This document shows, in pieces, positions 23,837 through 37,159 of a stretch of DNA of 64,000 nt (positions within the stretch are counted from its first letter, which is position 1; every line of letters begins with the position of its first letter). The DNA lies in the NCBI GenBank assembly GCA_025024175.1, contig QCXZ01000041.1:18781786-18845785 (forward strand), written 5' to 3'. The position numbers were made by a program, and so were the translations under genes. The notes under the pieces were generated by a model that made no database searches, had not been told where the DNA came from, and was given only the letters and a program-made list of their open reading frames with translations. The stretch is from Rhyzopertha dominica. Lineage: Eukaryota; Arthropoda; Insecta; Coleoptera; Bostrichidae.

Positions 23837-25642
23837 CAAGGGCGGATCCAGGGGGGGGGGTCATGGAAGTCATGACCCCCCCCCCCCTCCGGATCTGGGC
23901 TGGGTGTAGTACTTTCTATGAATGGCGAGTGCCTACATCCACCAACAAGACGCATTATTATCCGTTTTAATAAAAAAATTACAACGTCACAATTTATTCC
24001 CAGAGTAACGAGTGGCAACATAATGTTGGGGGAAAATTGTATGATAGCGTTGAATTTTTGAGTTTAGCTGTTTAGATCACGTGACTTTTGAAATATCGAT
24101 GGAAGGGTATACATAAAAACAATGCTACTTCTAACGCTCTGTCATAGAAATCTCCTTACTTAATACTAATATCAATCAATAGAGCCGAGACTTTTGATTC
24201 GAATCATTTCATTCCTTCAATCGCGTAGATTCGAATCATTCAAATCGTTGATGAATCATTACCAAAAACGAGTTACCGAGCTGTAAGACCTTGTTAAAGA
24301 GAGTTGTAAAGTGCGTAGCCTAACCAGTAACTGTAGCAGTGTTATTTTTTTAATTTTTTTATTTACTATACCTAACAAATCAGTATGTATAGTATAATTA
24401 TAATGGTTTGGTATTTGCTGATAATTATTATACCTTATTGTTTCAGTGATGGGTATTTACGCGTAATATCTAATTTTCTGGATAAAGCACTTTGGCGTAG
24501 ATTTTTGAGTAGAAAATATAGATGAGTATATTATGGCTAAAGTCAATTAGGTACATGCTAAAACTAAAATAGTAATTAATTTGTGTCTAATTTCTCCGTT
24601 TTGTTGACTTTTCCTTTAGTCGAATACATTGAAATTTTTAAAATTTCATAAAAAAATTTTTGATATCTGGATCACATACTTGTTTAACATATATTAGTAA
24701 GTAATCGGGGTAACCAAACGATTTTCCTACTTCTTTGGGAGACAAAAGATAAACCATATGTTTCGGCGTTTTTCCGTCCATGACAACTTGATATCAATCG
24801 CCGTTTACATTAGTTGAGAGTACAGTTGCAAACCGCATTATTCTCGTAGAAAACACGTAAACAGGTCTTACATTCCGCATTTCTCAAACGGCACAAGTAG
24901 GTTGTTTTTAATTGATTTAGGGTTTTTTTGTGCATCATGCTCAACTGCAATTCAAGTTTAAACGATCGATTCATTAGCTGTGAGTCGAATCAAACAAATC
25001 AAGGCATGAATCGTTAAAATAGAACGATTCGCTCAAGAGCGACCCAACTTTAGCAGTACGTTTAAGTTTCTACGGTTTCCTATGCGCGCATTGCCTGCCC
25101 GTCGGAAGCCATATTGAATGATGTAATCCTAAAAAGTCTAAAGGAGGTTATATTTTAATCTATCGTGTGTCACATAGTGCTTTGATATCGTGTTCTTTGT
25201 ATAAAAGATGACTTGTTTTTGTAAATTTGCTAATAAAAACGAAAGCACAGCTAATAATTAATGAATGTCAACCCTTGGTGCCTTACCTGTGACGAATTTA
25301 TTTTTTTACCATTGATTGTTTTTACCATTACTAAAATCCGAATTCATTTCTGTAATGAGATAAAAACAACACGTGATTGTCAGTTTCATTTGTGCACTCA
25401 ATGAATTTCTGATTTGTTGAACTGGACTCCGCGTTTAGAGAAACATACCGACTGATGTGGATTAAAGTCACAATTCGTTTTTCGAGAAAAAAAAAACGAA
25501 AAATTAATTTTGCTATTTGATTAAAATTATTTCGATTATAACAATAAAATACTATTTCTTTTTCAATTAGATTATTTTAATAAAATTGTAGCCTCTCCTG
25601 ACTAGGTGACCCCCCTGGATTTGAAAGCTGGATCCGCCCATG
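23837..25642. mobile_element. Nested hAT-like nonautonomous element
   Basis: TIR CAAGGGCGGATCCAG at the left and, mirrored, CATGGGCGGATCCAG at the right. The 8 bp flanks TCCGGGAT (23829-23836) and TCCTGGAT (25643-25650) fit a target duplication with one change. The homologous copy at 59 kb lacks this insertion, which confirms the boundaries. Length 1806 bp; no transposase seen. A poly-G and poly-C palindrome follows the left TIR. Many GAATCATT/CGATTCA motifs lie at 24185-24270 and 24955-25035. Confidence 0.75.
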
Positions 25643-26336
25643 TCCTGGATTAACAATAATAAGGCAAGTAAGTTACTCGAAGACAAAACTGAAACTGAAC
25701 TGAATCACCGCCCGCACCGCGCGGCAAATTCAAAATATTGAAGTAATATTTTATACTCCCCCTCCCCAGGCTACGCCCGTGACATACATTATTAAAGTTT
25801 TACTCAAGCTACTAATGCAGAACGCTAGGTACGAATGTTAAAGAAGTTGTTGCTGCTTTCCTTCGAAATAGTTACTGTGATAGTTTCATGAAGCAATTTT
25901 GTATAACTGGAGAAACCCAGTAAATCAGTTCAATACACAAGTGTATGCCGAATTATGTACTTATTCATAAAAATTTGTTATTCGTACTTTACTACATAAT
26001 TAATTTATTTCATACAAGGTTTTTCTCAGTGATATTAGAAATATAAGACTGCGGCGTATCGTTTATTACTCATAACACAGGACAATAAAACATTTTTTCT
26101 ACAGTTATCTCTACCTGCAATAAAAGTTTCACCGTATTCGCTTGCAAATAACAAATAACAGAATAACACTTTGTAAACTTCGGTAACTATAAAGCACTTA
26201 TGTATCTCAAACATCTGTTTAGTTTGTGTGAAATATTAACACTATGTTGCGGGTCCGCCATTTAGCGTTTTTTATATTGATAATAGGAATAACATCAGCT
26301 AATCTCCAATTTTTAACTATATGTGGCCTTTCTGCA

Positions 26337-26337
<1 letters not shown>

Positions 26338-26381
<44 letters not shown>

Positions 26382-28330
26382 CGTCTTTATTAGAAATGGT
26401 ACACATTAGGCGAAATTTAGCCTAAGGATATTCTTACATTTAACCTATTGGTGCCACAGTACAGAATATATAAAACAATACAAGTAATGATATAAATAAG
26501 TCTAAGAAACAGGAAACACTCAAATCAAACAACTATTGTTTATCCAGAAAATGCTTCTTAAGGGAACGTTTAAAAGACATCAGAGAATTGCAAGAGAATA
26601 TGCTTTTACAGGAATTATATAATTGTGCGCACTGAAAAGTAAAGCTTCTACAAAATAATGCCGTGCTGTGATTTGGCACCGTTAGCCGGTCATTCTCTCG
26701 AATTACTCTGTTGTGGATTTCATCTCGAAAAACCAACTTCCGACGTAAGTACGCAGGTGCACCAGTAATTATGATCCTGTACACTAAAGAAAGCAGATTA
26801 TATTTCATTCTAGCATCCATATTTAACCAACCGTTCTCTTTTAAATGACATGTGACATGATCGTATTTACGGAGGTTATTAACTAATCTACAACATAAAT
26901 TCTGAGCTTTTTGTATTCTGCTCCTGGAGGCATGGTCTATACAAGAGTAATACAGAACATTACTGTAGGAAAACACTGACAGTGCCAAACCCTCACACAG
27001 ATCTATTTTAAGATTTTTATTTAAAACATGTTTATTAGCATAAAGTAACTTCAACCGTGCATAGAACCTACGTAGAAGAATATTTTTACATGTTCTCGAA
27101 AACGTAACTTTTGGTCTAGTACACACCAAGGCATCGAATACTTTGCTGGAAAACCAACGCATGCCCGTTTATTGCAATATTCAGTTGTTGCATGAGTTCT
27201 GAACGAGTAGAGTCCGACGAAAACAGCATAACAACAGATTTGTCAGCGTTTAGCTTCAAGCCACGTTCACTGCAATACATAGCAACACACTGAAGGCCAG
27301 CGTTGGTCTCCCTACAAGCAACATCTGCATCAGCAGGCCCAAAGCAATGTAAGATCTGTAGATCGTCTGCATAACCTTGTATGTGACAGAATTTTACGGA
27401 CGAAAACAGATCGGCAGTATATATTAGAAATAATATAGGTCCAAGCAACGAGCCCTGGTGTACCCCAGATACAACATTGCATGCAGTTGATATTTTGTCA
27501 TTTACTGACACGCGCTGGGTCCTGCCAGTCAAATAAGACTGGAAAAATGCTACGCTAGTTGGGTCAAACCCATAGTAGATCAGTTGAGCGCACATAAGAT
27601 CGTGATTGATTGAATCAAATGCCTTGGAAAGATCGAGTGACACGAGGACAGTTGACAATTTCTTGTCTAATGCTCTTATAATGTTATCAGTAACATTTAG
27701 GAGAGAAGTGCTTGCGCTGTGAAATTTGCGAAAGCCAGATTGATGCTCCGGGATAATTTTATTTTCTAACACATAGCTACTAATTTTGCCTAAATACAAC
27801 TGATTCGAGCACCTTTGATAAGATTGGTAATAGACTAATCGGTCGAAGGTCACTAATAGAGGCAGGGGAACTAGTTTTCGGTATTGGGTACACTTTAGCT
27901 TCTTTCCAGCGTTGAGGAAAATAACCAATTTCTAAACAGCAATTTATGACGTGCGTAATGTATGGAAGTATTTCAGAAAAGTTTGATAATATAAGTTGTT
28001 ATGCCGTCAGACCCAGCAGCATTAGATTTTAAACCTTTGATAACATTTAAAATGTCCGCTGTTGTAGCTAAGCTAAAGGAGAAATTCAATGTATCGTTAA
28101 ACTTACGTAAGGAATAAAATTGCTGCGCTGTAGAGCAGTCACAAATTTTGACAACAGATGAAAAATGGGCATTTATAATATCCGGATCGCAAAGATGTGC
28201 TGGTATATTTGTTTTGTTGTTGGATGCAATATTTAGCTTCCTTAGCTCACGCCAGAGTATTTTAGGGTTTTTCTGAGAATGCAAATAATTAACGTAGTTT
28301 TTCACTCTCTTCGTATTGCCGCTAGCGTAA
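26338..28330 (-). mobile_element. LINE relic, CR1/jockey-type, 5' truncated
   Basis: Reverse-transcriptase remnants in three minus-strand frames, ending at a TTA/ATT microsatellite (26338-26381) that acts as the 3' tail. No endonuclease part is seen upstream of 28330, so the copy is 5' truncated. Two frameshifts separate the pieces (between 27928 and 27973, and around 27116-27162). Confidence 0.8.
26533..28305 (-). pseudogene. Non-LTR reverse transcriptase (broken ORF2)
   Basis: Three pieces in order on the minus strand. 28305-27973 contains the pre-RT region and AAGSDGITTYIIK. 27928-27116 holds the RT core: GFRKFHSASTSLL, LDLSKAFDSINHDLM, GVHQGSLLGPILFLIY and the catalytic YADDLQIL, then LKLNADKSVVMLF. 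27162-26533 holds the thumb and C-terminal part with NMDARMKYNLLSLVYRII and GAPAYLRRKL, typical of CR1-like LINEs. The protein would copy LINE RNA at the target site (target-primed reverse transcription). Frameshifts make it nonfunctional as it stands. Confidence 0.8.
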
Positions 28331-30221
28331 AATTTCTAAGCTCTTTGTATGTTTTCCACAAGTGTATATAATTTCAACACCAAGTACCGAAGGTTCAATT
28401 GGAAAAGACCGAAGGCTCAAACGGGCTGCCAGCTTCAGTGGAGATGGGCAGGGTACATTAAAAATAAATTAACAGAAAATATAGGGCGCCACGTGTTTAG
28501 AAATATCCGCTGAGCCTTAACCGCCAAACACGAAACGCGGATGAACCAATAATAGGAGGAACCTCCGGAAAAACCACCACTCATAAACAACAGAACTTAT
28601 TTTAGTGTCGAAAAGAAAACAAGAATGATATATAGTCGTGGGCAATACAAATAAATAACAATAATCCGCACAACTGAAGAACTATATAAATTCTGTAGAG
28701 CTACAAAAATATCTTAATGAATTTACTAGAAATAAGATACAACTAGGTAAGTATAAACCGCATAAACAAAGTATTATTATTATATATCAAGTAAACAACC
28801 AGAGAAGAGAATTAAAATATAGATATAGATTTATATAATTACTATTATCAATTCGTGCTATAACTACTGCGACAGCGATCCAAAAAAAAATGCAAAATTT
28901 AACTAGTTTTATAGGTAGCTCAAATGGCAGTACTATCATAAAATGTAGAATTAATTAACTGTTTTTGTGCTAGACACTCAACAAACCGAACATGCCGCGA
29001 TTTATAGAAATAATAACACCGATAGCTACAGAGTGAAATAACTCAGAAGGGGTACTTACGTGCGTTCCGTGTGGCCCTCGATGCGCGCGCAGCGAGTCCT
29101 CGGAGCCCCTGAAATCTATGGGAGGTTTCGGTTTGCGTTACGGCGCTAGCGGAGCGCGAGTGAGTATAAACACAATACGTTAGATTTATCACAAATGAAC
29201 CTACCAACAAATGACAGATAAAGCAAAGCAATAGCAATTAATAGCACGTAACTGATTTGTTGCAAATAAACCTACCACAATTGATATACAAAGCAAAATA
29301 ATCAAAGAAATAGCAATTAATAAGTACGTTATTAGTTTGTCCCAAATAAACCCACTAAGAAATGATTTACAAAACAAAAACAAAATAAGAAATAGTAATT
29401 AGTAGACCCGTGATTCTCGCTCTTTCTGGTTCAGCAGTTCACAACTCGGATTCCCTTGCATTAATCTTCCTAACGTGATGATAAACTTCTCCAACCGGGC
29501 ACGAATTCAAAGTAAAACCACCGGTTGACGACCCCGATGATAACAGGTACACTCGGTCCTAATTGACCAGCAATTGGGAATCGATTAAATGTAACAGGCA
29601 ATCCGATACAACAACCCTAAAATATAAATCGAAGCTAGACAAATGGATCGAAACTTAGAACTCTCTAACATACCTCTGATGGTCAAGGGTTATGCCGACA
29701 GAAAAACGAACGATCTGCCCGTGGTCGAGATCCGGCGGAACACTAACGACTGCCCTTTAATCCTCGTAATTAGGTACACTGCCGAAGCACCACTATATAT
29801 ATTATATCATAGGCGTCCCTATAGCAGGTAGTTTGTGTTAACTGCGCCAAAATCCCAAATGTGGTGAGCAATATACAAATTTTGCTCGAAAATGGCATCA
29901 GTCAACGGGCACCGTGTTTCATACGCTAGAGAACTCGCAAAAGTGCCCACTGCGCTTTCCCGCGATAACAACTTTTTCGTCGGCCAACAAAAATTCAAGG
30001 AAAGCGATACAGGAACACCGACCGCTCGACAACAAGGAAAGAAGACGGAAATCATTTCAATTGAAAACTACAACTAACACAATTCAACAAAAAAGACAAC
30101 AGAAAGCAGAAAATGAGATAATTAAATATAATATTTTATGGTAAGACCAAGGAAAGCTTATGTGATATTTTGATATCGTGACAAATAATACATGTTATTC
30201 AGAAATATTTTGAAATTATAG
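28331..30221. other. Intergenic upstream of copy C
   Basis: No gene recognised. Contains a GC-rich stretch at 29060-29165 and a triple repeat at 29191-29415 (listed separately). The first exon of copy C was not found. Confidence 0.4.
29191..29415. repeat. Three imperfect tandem units of about 75 bp
   Basis: Each unit has CAAAT(A/G)AACC(T/C)AC, an A-rich tract, GCAAAGCAA/AAAAC, then AATAG(C/T)AATTA-TA. The units begin near 29191, 29266 and 29344. Confidence 0.5.
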
Positions 30222-31383
30222 TATCTAAGAGCAATGTTAGTGTCAGTTGCTCCAATCAATTGCACATATGGAGTGAACATTTTAGAAATGGTTCTGAATG
30301 GGCTATGCAAAGTAAGTAAATTGAATACGCCGTTATAGTTCTAATACATTACGACGAATGTATTAACGTTTACGCAGTAGCTAACGAAACTCATGTGAAG
30401 GGAAAGTATTGCACCGTTCCCTACAAACCCACCGGTGATTTTCAGGTGAGTTACGTAGATATTAGCCGCTATTCACTGTGATCGAAATACCACCATTTGG
30501 TTTTGGACTAGTATTTTACTTTTATGCAGTGCTTTTATTTATTGGAACTTAATATTATAATTTTCTTTATTTTGTTACATGTTACAGCATTATGTGGTAG
30601 GACAGACCAATACATCTGTGAATAGCTTTACGGATCACTTGAGAATGTCGTGGGGAATATGCATTCCACAGTACTGCNCCACAGATGATTTACAGAATAT
30701 CTGGAATACGGCTGAAGAGGTTTTAAATTTGGAAGTGCATCTAACATTCATTGATGAATTTTGTGATTATAAAGATAAATCACTCCCCCTTTCTCCAATG
30801 GCTATATTTGCAATGTACGAGAAGGTAGCCTTTTATTTATTATAGTATTCAGCTTATTGGTTTTACAATCAAAACTTGAACTGTATAGTAAGAAGTGAAC
30901 CTTGGTTTTTCTATTTTATAGCATATTTTTCAGGATTATTGTTTTATTACTGACTACAAATACCATCTACGATGTCCTTAAACGCAAGAAAACGAACAAA
31001 TTGTTGACTGCTTTTTCTCTGTACACTAATGGAAAAAAAACTGTTTTCCACAAAAACTAATGTTACAACTCTGACCTGCCTGAATGGAATAAGGATAATT
31101 TTATGCCATCGATTCATGTATTCGTTTTTTACACCGACGATAAATGCTTTGGTGATATTTGAGGTAAAGTAATTACAAGTTAGAAATTTCAAATCTATGT
31201 AATTAACGTTTACCCACAGTGGAAAACTCAGATCGAAAACTCAATAATTATTAGTGGAAATATGGCAGTGGACACCTTTTTCACAGGAAGCGGGTTACTC
31301 GTTGTTTACACCTTTATGATATATATGATAAATCTGCGGGACAGCTTAGGTGTACGTGTACTGCCTTTAAAGACGTTTTAAAA

Positions 31384-33818
31384 GAGCCACAGTCTGTATA
31401 AACTGTTATATTAAATGAGTGCTTACACTTTCTCAGATTTCTAAAATTTCGTGATAAATGCTTGTTTCCGGTATCTGCTTTTTAAAAGTTTATCTTTCAA
31501 CTGAGTCACATGAAAAAAATTCGTTTATGCCGGTAATATCGGTGTTGCTTNTATTATTTATTAATTCTTTTTAGAAGGACGTTTTGTTTTTTTGAACGTT
31601 TGATTCTCTTCTTGTTATGCTTCAAAAGCTTGCACAATATTTAAAAGAAATCTTTACTAATATTTGATATACGTGGGCTACATAATGCATCTACATTTAT
31701 GGAAAGGTGCGAGTTGTGTCCCAGTAATTTGCAATTTTGCCGCCCATTTATAAAATGTGCAATACTTGGGCTAAGACAACTGATGAAAGGAATTTCCAGT
31801 TTCAGTCGTAAAATGAGTGAAAGAGGCTAGGAATGTATTGCTATGAATAAGTTCAAGTTCGGCTTTCGCAAATTTATAAACGAGGAACCGTAAAAAGGTG
31901 GATGTGTACAAATAAAAAAAACTGTGCAAGGCATTTATTAAGAAAGAGAGAAAGTTTTACTGAGTTTTAGATAAGTTTAAACCTTTTTCTTTAGGTTTTA
32001 ATGCTGTAAGGTATCAAATCAGTGTAGAAGAACAATACATATTGTTTTACTTGCGACTGCTTTCACAAAAAGAAAGTTCAAATTTTGAAAATTCTTAAAT
32101 TACGAACTAAACAGCTGACAATTGTCAAACATGCTTACGTGATATTCAGTAAACAATTATAGAAAAGCATAAAAAATTATTCAGAATTAAATGGTGAAAA
32201 CAATATCATACAGCGCCAGAACAGCAAAGCTGTTAATTATTAACTTGTATTTCAAACAGTACAGAAGTGTTATATATTTACATCGTAAGGTTTGCATTGT
32301 TCTTTATGCCTAAACATAAGTAACTATAAAATATTATGCGTTGAAGTTAAAAGTTAAATTTTAAAGTTTCTTGGCTTATTTAAAAGGGTGTTCATATAAA
32401 GAGTTACAATTCTTAAAAAAATGAATGGGATAGAGTTTTCAGTTGATTATAAAAATTTAAAATAATGAAACCGAATTTTAGCACAATAGTAACACTCACC
32501 AACTATCTTACTGTTACATATTTATAGTTTTAAGTTTACCCTGAGAGGACCTTTATTTTTGCCAGAATTAGTTTGGGGTTTAAAAGAATATTTTTGGAAA
32601 ACAAGTCTGTTAATTTTAAACGCTGTCTCTCTCTTATAATTTGTTCGTATCTCGCTCAGTTAGACATAAAAACTAAAATCAAAATAAATGTATGTTTTAT
32701 TGTTACTATGAATATACGCTATTCAATTCACCTATACTTATTTATTTATGCTTTAACGATCTTTATGTGGAATACTAGGTTTTATGGAATTTCTAAGAAA
32801 AGATTTCTTATAACACTACGGTTTACTGGAACCAAATTCGCCTATGTTTGGGACCCAACTTGCATTGCAGATTAGTATACTTGCATCGGCCGGGACCCGA
32901 TTCGCCTACTCCCACATTGATTATGCGATCATCTATTACCTATCAGAAAAGACAAGCAATTTGTGCAAAACAAATTCATTTTATACGCTTTATTTCTATT
33001 GTCTATGGTAACATAATGTATTTTCATGTAATAACAATCAGCGTTGAACGTTTATTCCATATGTAACGCAACATAAACAGCAATAAAACATACTACCATT
33101 TTTGAGCTATTTGATTTTTAAATTTTGCCGTTGTAGCGGATTATTTTGATTTAATTATTGAGCAAATATGTGTAAAATCAAGGTTTGTCCCGGTTTTCAA
33201 ATCTGGAATGATGTCGCCCTTCGTCATAAATATTGCTTTCGTTTTATTATGCTCTGAGCCCAACCAATTTGAGTTTAACAATATTCATATTATACAGAAG
33301 GTTACTTCAAATCAGTTTTTTAGTTGTACTAACTGTGTAATTAAACCTGCACTGTGGAACTTCGCGACGCCTCTTATATACGGTCTAATCTTTTTTACGG
33401 GAAATCGCTTTAATCTTAATGCATTTTAGTAAAACTTTAGAATACTGCGGTATCTCCAGGTCTTGATATTCAATTTTTCTGTGCTCTTTTGAAGTTAGCT
33501 TTGATTGTATGAGGTTTACCATGTACAATGTTACTCTAAGATATCTAAGCAAATCTCAACTACTCAACATCATGTTGGCCCAGAGCTCAGACATTTTAGA
33601 AACTTAGTGTAGTGCTCTCTCAATGCTGCAAGATGCTGTACAACGTTAAAGAAAATGCTAGTCTAAGATTTGACCTTTCCTGATCCAGGTTGAAGAAAAT
33701 TTTGTGGAAATATTAAATAACTGACAACGCTAACAATATCGCGAATGTTAAATGCTTTCAATCTCCTTTGTTAGTTTGATAAATTCCAGATTGTACAAAC
33801 ATCTGTCTTTTTATTTAG
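31384..33818. other. Large intron of copy C
   Basis: About 2.4 kb of AT-rich sequence with no recognised gene, repeat end or RNA. Short open frames (such as 32573-32875) show no family features. Confidence 0.5.
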
Positions 33819-34599
33819 ATTAACTCCGGCTCTTGCCGTTGTGGTGCTATTCTACGGCACATTAATATATCACATCGGAACTGGCCCTTTCTGGAGGATG
33901 GTATATATCTTTAACCAGAAATCGTGCGAGACAAATTGGTGGTCAACTCTTTACATTCAGAATTACGTCCATCCTAACGAACAGGTAAATCGATATCACT
34001 TATAAATTGATATTAGTGGGTATCTTAGTAAAAAATAGTTTTATATTTCTGTTATATCTTATAGTGTGCTGGACATACATAGTACCTAGCGGTGGACACA
34101 ACTTTATGCACTATCACCCTTGTTTTTGTTGCCCCTTCTCCGTTGGCCTAAGAAGACACTTTTAGTTCTTCTTTTACTCACTGCAGGATCAGCAGCTGCT
34201 GCATTTGCGGTGACTTGGCACTTTAAATTTGGTTCCATATATTTTGAGTAGTGTTTGTACTTGTATTTCGAATAATAGGTATAATAAATTATAATTTTAG
34301 TGAGGTTGAGGATCAGTTTAAGTATTACTTTACACCAACTCACATAAGGATGTCGTCTTGGCTGGTAGGAGCAATTGCAGGGTATTTTATACACAAATAC
34401 TAAAAACCTAACGTCGTACTTAACAAGGTGAGATTGCAGAGTTAGTGTTTTGTGTTTGAGGTATCTTTTGTCCATTTTCTTCTTCTCAATCTTTAATTCA
34501 ATACCAAAATACAAAAAATAGTGGGTGGGCTGTATCTTCCATACATCCGTACTATTAATATGTCTGATGCATTACAGATACCAGCTAGCTGGTGTAGAT

Positions 34600-35250
34600 T
34601 CGTTTCGTTGGCGCAGTATTTCTGTGCAGTCGCGATGCGATTTTGACAATGTGGCACATTTGGGAGCCCTTACATCTTCTTCTGAATGCTGTAGAATGTT
34701 CTATAACCTTCTCGAAGTCGATTTTTGACATTTTCGCGGCAAAACGGTTACGGATATGTGCCACACCCCCAAGTTCTTACGTCTGCTGATAAATTTTCAG
34801 AATGTTCTATGATTTTCTAGAAACATCGATTTTTGTCATCTCCAAAGCGAGACGGTTACGGCAATGTGCGACACTTAAAGATTGTTCGTCTGTCATGAAT
34901 TTCCACAATTTTCTAGAATGTTTCACATTCTCGAAACGTCGATATTCGACATCTACACAGCGAGACGGTTGCGGCAATGTTCTACACTTAGTGATCATTC
35001 GTCTGCTGATTAATTTTCCAGAATGTCTAACATCTCAGAAAGTCGATTTTCGATTTTTTCACTAGCGAGACGGTTTCGGTTAACTGTTACATTTGAGGAT
35101 TCTACCGTCTTCTATTTGAATCTTCTATTCTTGAAACGTCAAACATCCCCCGCCCCGTTTCTCGAAATATCAATTTTTGAGTTCCTCACCGCGAGACGGT
35201 TTCGGCAAAATACCGTAGTTGAGGATGCTTGCGTTTTCTATTAAATCTAC
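34600..35250 (-). repeat. Degenerate minisatellite, same family as 12230-12860, inverted
   Basis: Units anchored on GCGAGACGGTT at 34847, 34960, 35065 and 35191 (spacings 113, 105 and 126). Read on the minus strand, each unit gives AACCGTCTCGC, ATCGACGTTTCGAGAA, ATTCTAGAAAATT and AGACGAA, the same order as at 12.2-12.9 kb. It lies in an intron of copy C. Confidence 0.7.
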
Positions 35251-35259
35251 TAAAACAAC

Positions 35260-37159
35260 TAGAGCAACTGAGCAATACCGAAAATATTGATACACGCAAC
35301 AGTCAAGTTTTGGTCGTGTTACCATGTTACCAAAGACGACTGCTATAAAATGGATGACATAATCTATCGGAAAATGGATAAAAGCTAAACTGGAAGAGTG
35401 TTACGGTAGATTACACCTGTGCGATATTTCAAAAGGTCGATAGGTTAAATGCCTCAAAAACTGTTATAAACTGGTTTATGAATGTAACGGATCGTGCCCT
35501 GACGCTGACACCGGAAGGGAGAAAACTATACTATAATACACCTCGTGATATGTATCGACAGAAGACGTTGTTGCCAGTATTGCAGCGGCCTTTGCCGACT
35601 CAACTTTGGACAATTCCTGATAATACAATCAGTCGATAATTGGTATGCCACTTTATGAAACAGGAAGACTACAAGAAGGTAATGCAATTATAAACTCCAG
35701 ACACCTACGAATAAATATTGGATCGAGATCCAGCTATACCAGAGGTCCTCAAACTTTTTTGTCTCGTCACTCCTTGACATGTTTTTGGTTTGGGTAGACT
35801 CCCTGCTTAGCTAATACTAAATTTTTGCGAATTCATAATATTCTACTCACTTTGAAAGATTTAAATTCTAACTGTAGTAAAGTTTAATGCCGAAAACTGA
35901 AAAACACATGTTATGTTTTATATATTTATTAAATAAATTAATATTAAAATAAACTATATTTAAATGTACTATCTATTACATTACATAATTAAGAAGGAAG
36001 AACGTTTAATGCTTTAATAATAAATTTTCAACAATTTAGTTAAGTTTAATTACAAATTTTTTCGGTTGGTGATGTCCAGTTTTTTGCTAGGAGACTGGCA
36101 ACCATGCTGAAACCCCTTTCACTAGGTATGATGATCGAAAAGCAAAATTTTCTCGCGATATTTCATTATTTTTTTTATTATGACCATATGAATTAGTTAT
36201 CCACTATCGAGACCCCCATTTACATCTCATAGATCCCATTTTCTTTTTACGTTTGGCATGGACCCTTTGGGAATCTATGAGCTATACGAATCCTCCGGCA
36301 ATACAATACCAACAGAGTTTAAGCTCAAGATAAACAGATCGAAAGCACAAATCAGACGTTCATGTGAGGTTCACCTCAGATAACTGGATGCTGGATACAG
36401 GCACACCTCGAATAGATCCGCTCGNNCAATAAGGTCTCCACCAATTTTCTTTGGAGATTTCAAATTCGACTAGAACCGGTCGACATTTCTTGTTCTGTCC
36501 GGATATACTCGTGACTGCCCTATTCGACCACTGTCTCACTAAAGGCTATTTTCAGTCCGACGCTATCCTGGGCAAATTGGTGTAGTTTTCTGAGCCAAGG
36601 ATAAACTTTCATATGGAATATTCCGAGCAACAGGCTTTAAATACCGTTACGTTAAAACAGAAGACTGGTAACGCTATGTTGTTGTTTAGCTCCACAGAGA
36701 AAACGTATGTTATACGTATAGATAATTACTTGCATAAAACTCGAATCCTCATTTAAAGCAAAAGGTTGGAAAAAAATATCGGCCTACTCGGAATATTAAG
36801 GGTTATTTATGTACTGACGAAGAAATGTGTGATCCCCACAAGAGGCTAGCGTGTAAAGTTTATATAAAAACAACTAAGAGAAGTGCTGTGGCCTTAAGCT
36901 GTCTGTTAAATCTACAGTGGCTGAAATACACAAACACTATAGCTTTAGTAAGATGTATAAGGCTTTGAAAATTGGTAGTTCGTCGCTGTCGTTGCAGATC
37001 GAATGATGTTAATGTGACACAGGTATCTAAGCTAATCATATACAATCATAATCATAATCATATAACTTACTTTAATACGTCATTGTTAATAAAGAGAAGA
37101 GAAACCACCCAAAGTTAGCAGATAGTTAATCAAAATAACACAGAAACTATTGTTCTCAG
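35260..37159. other. Intron of copy C with possible transposon debris
   Basis: No intact gene. About 35735 begins CAGAGGTCCTCAAACTTTTTT, which resembles a hAT terminus, but no partner end is secure. Ns at about 36425. Confidence 0.35.

Larger units (their letters stand above)
22444..25781 (-). mobile_element. hAT element relic (interrupted by a nested element)
   Basis: Transposase relic at 22444-23636, a hairpin repeat at 23590-23700, a nested insertion at 23837-25642, then the continuation to a terminus reading GGCTACGCCCGTG at about 25781. The same terminus in mirror image (CAAGGGCGTAGCC) starts the deleted copy at 58916. The left end was not found. Confidence 0.5.

Noticed and set aside
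35330..35700. Tc1/mariner N-terminal fragment
   Set aside because: Only short stretches in shifting frames (for example EDVVASIAAAF) resemble the family; too weak to annotate.
35735..36290. hAT MITE starting at CAGAGGTCCTCAAACT
   Set aside because: The left end looks right, but no convincing mirror end or 8-bp duplication was found.
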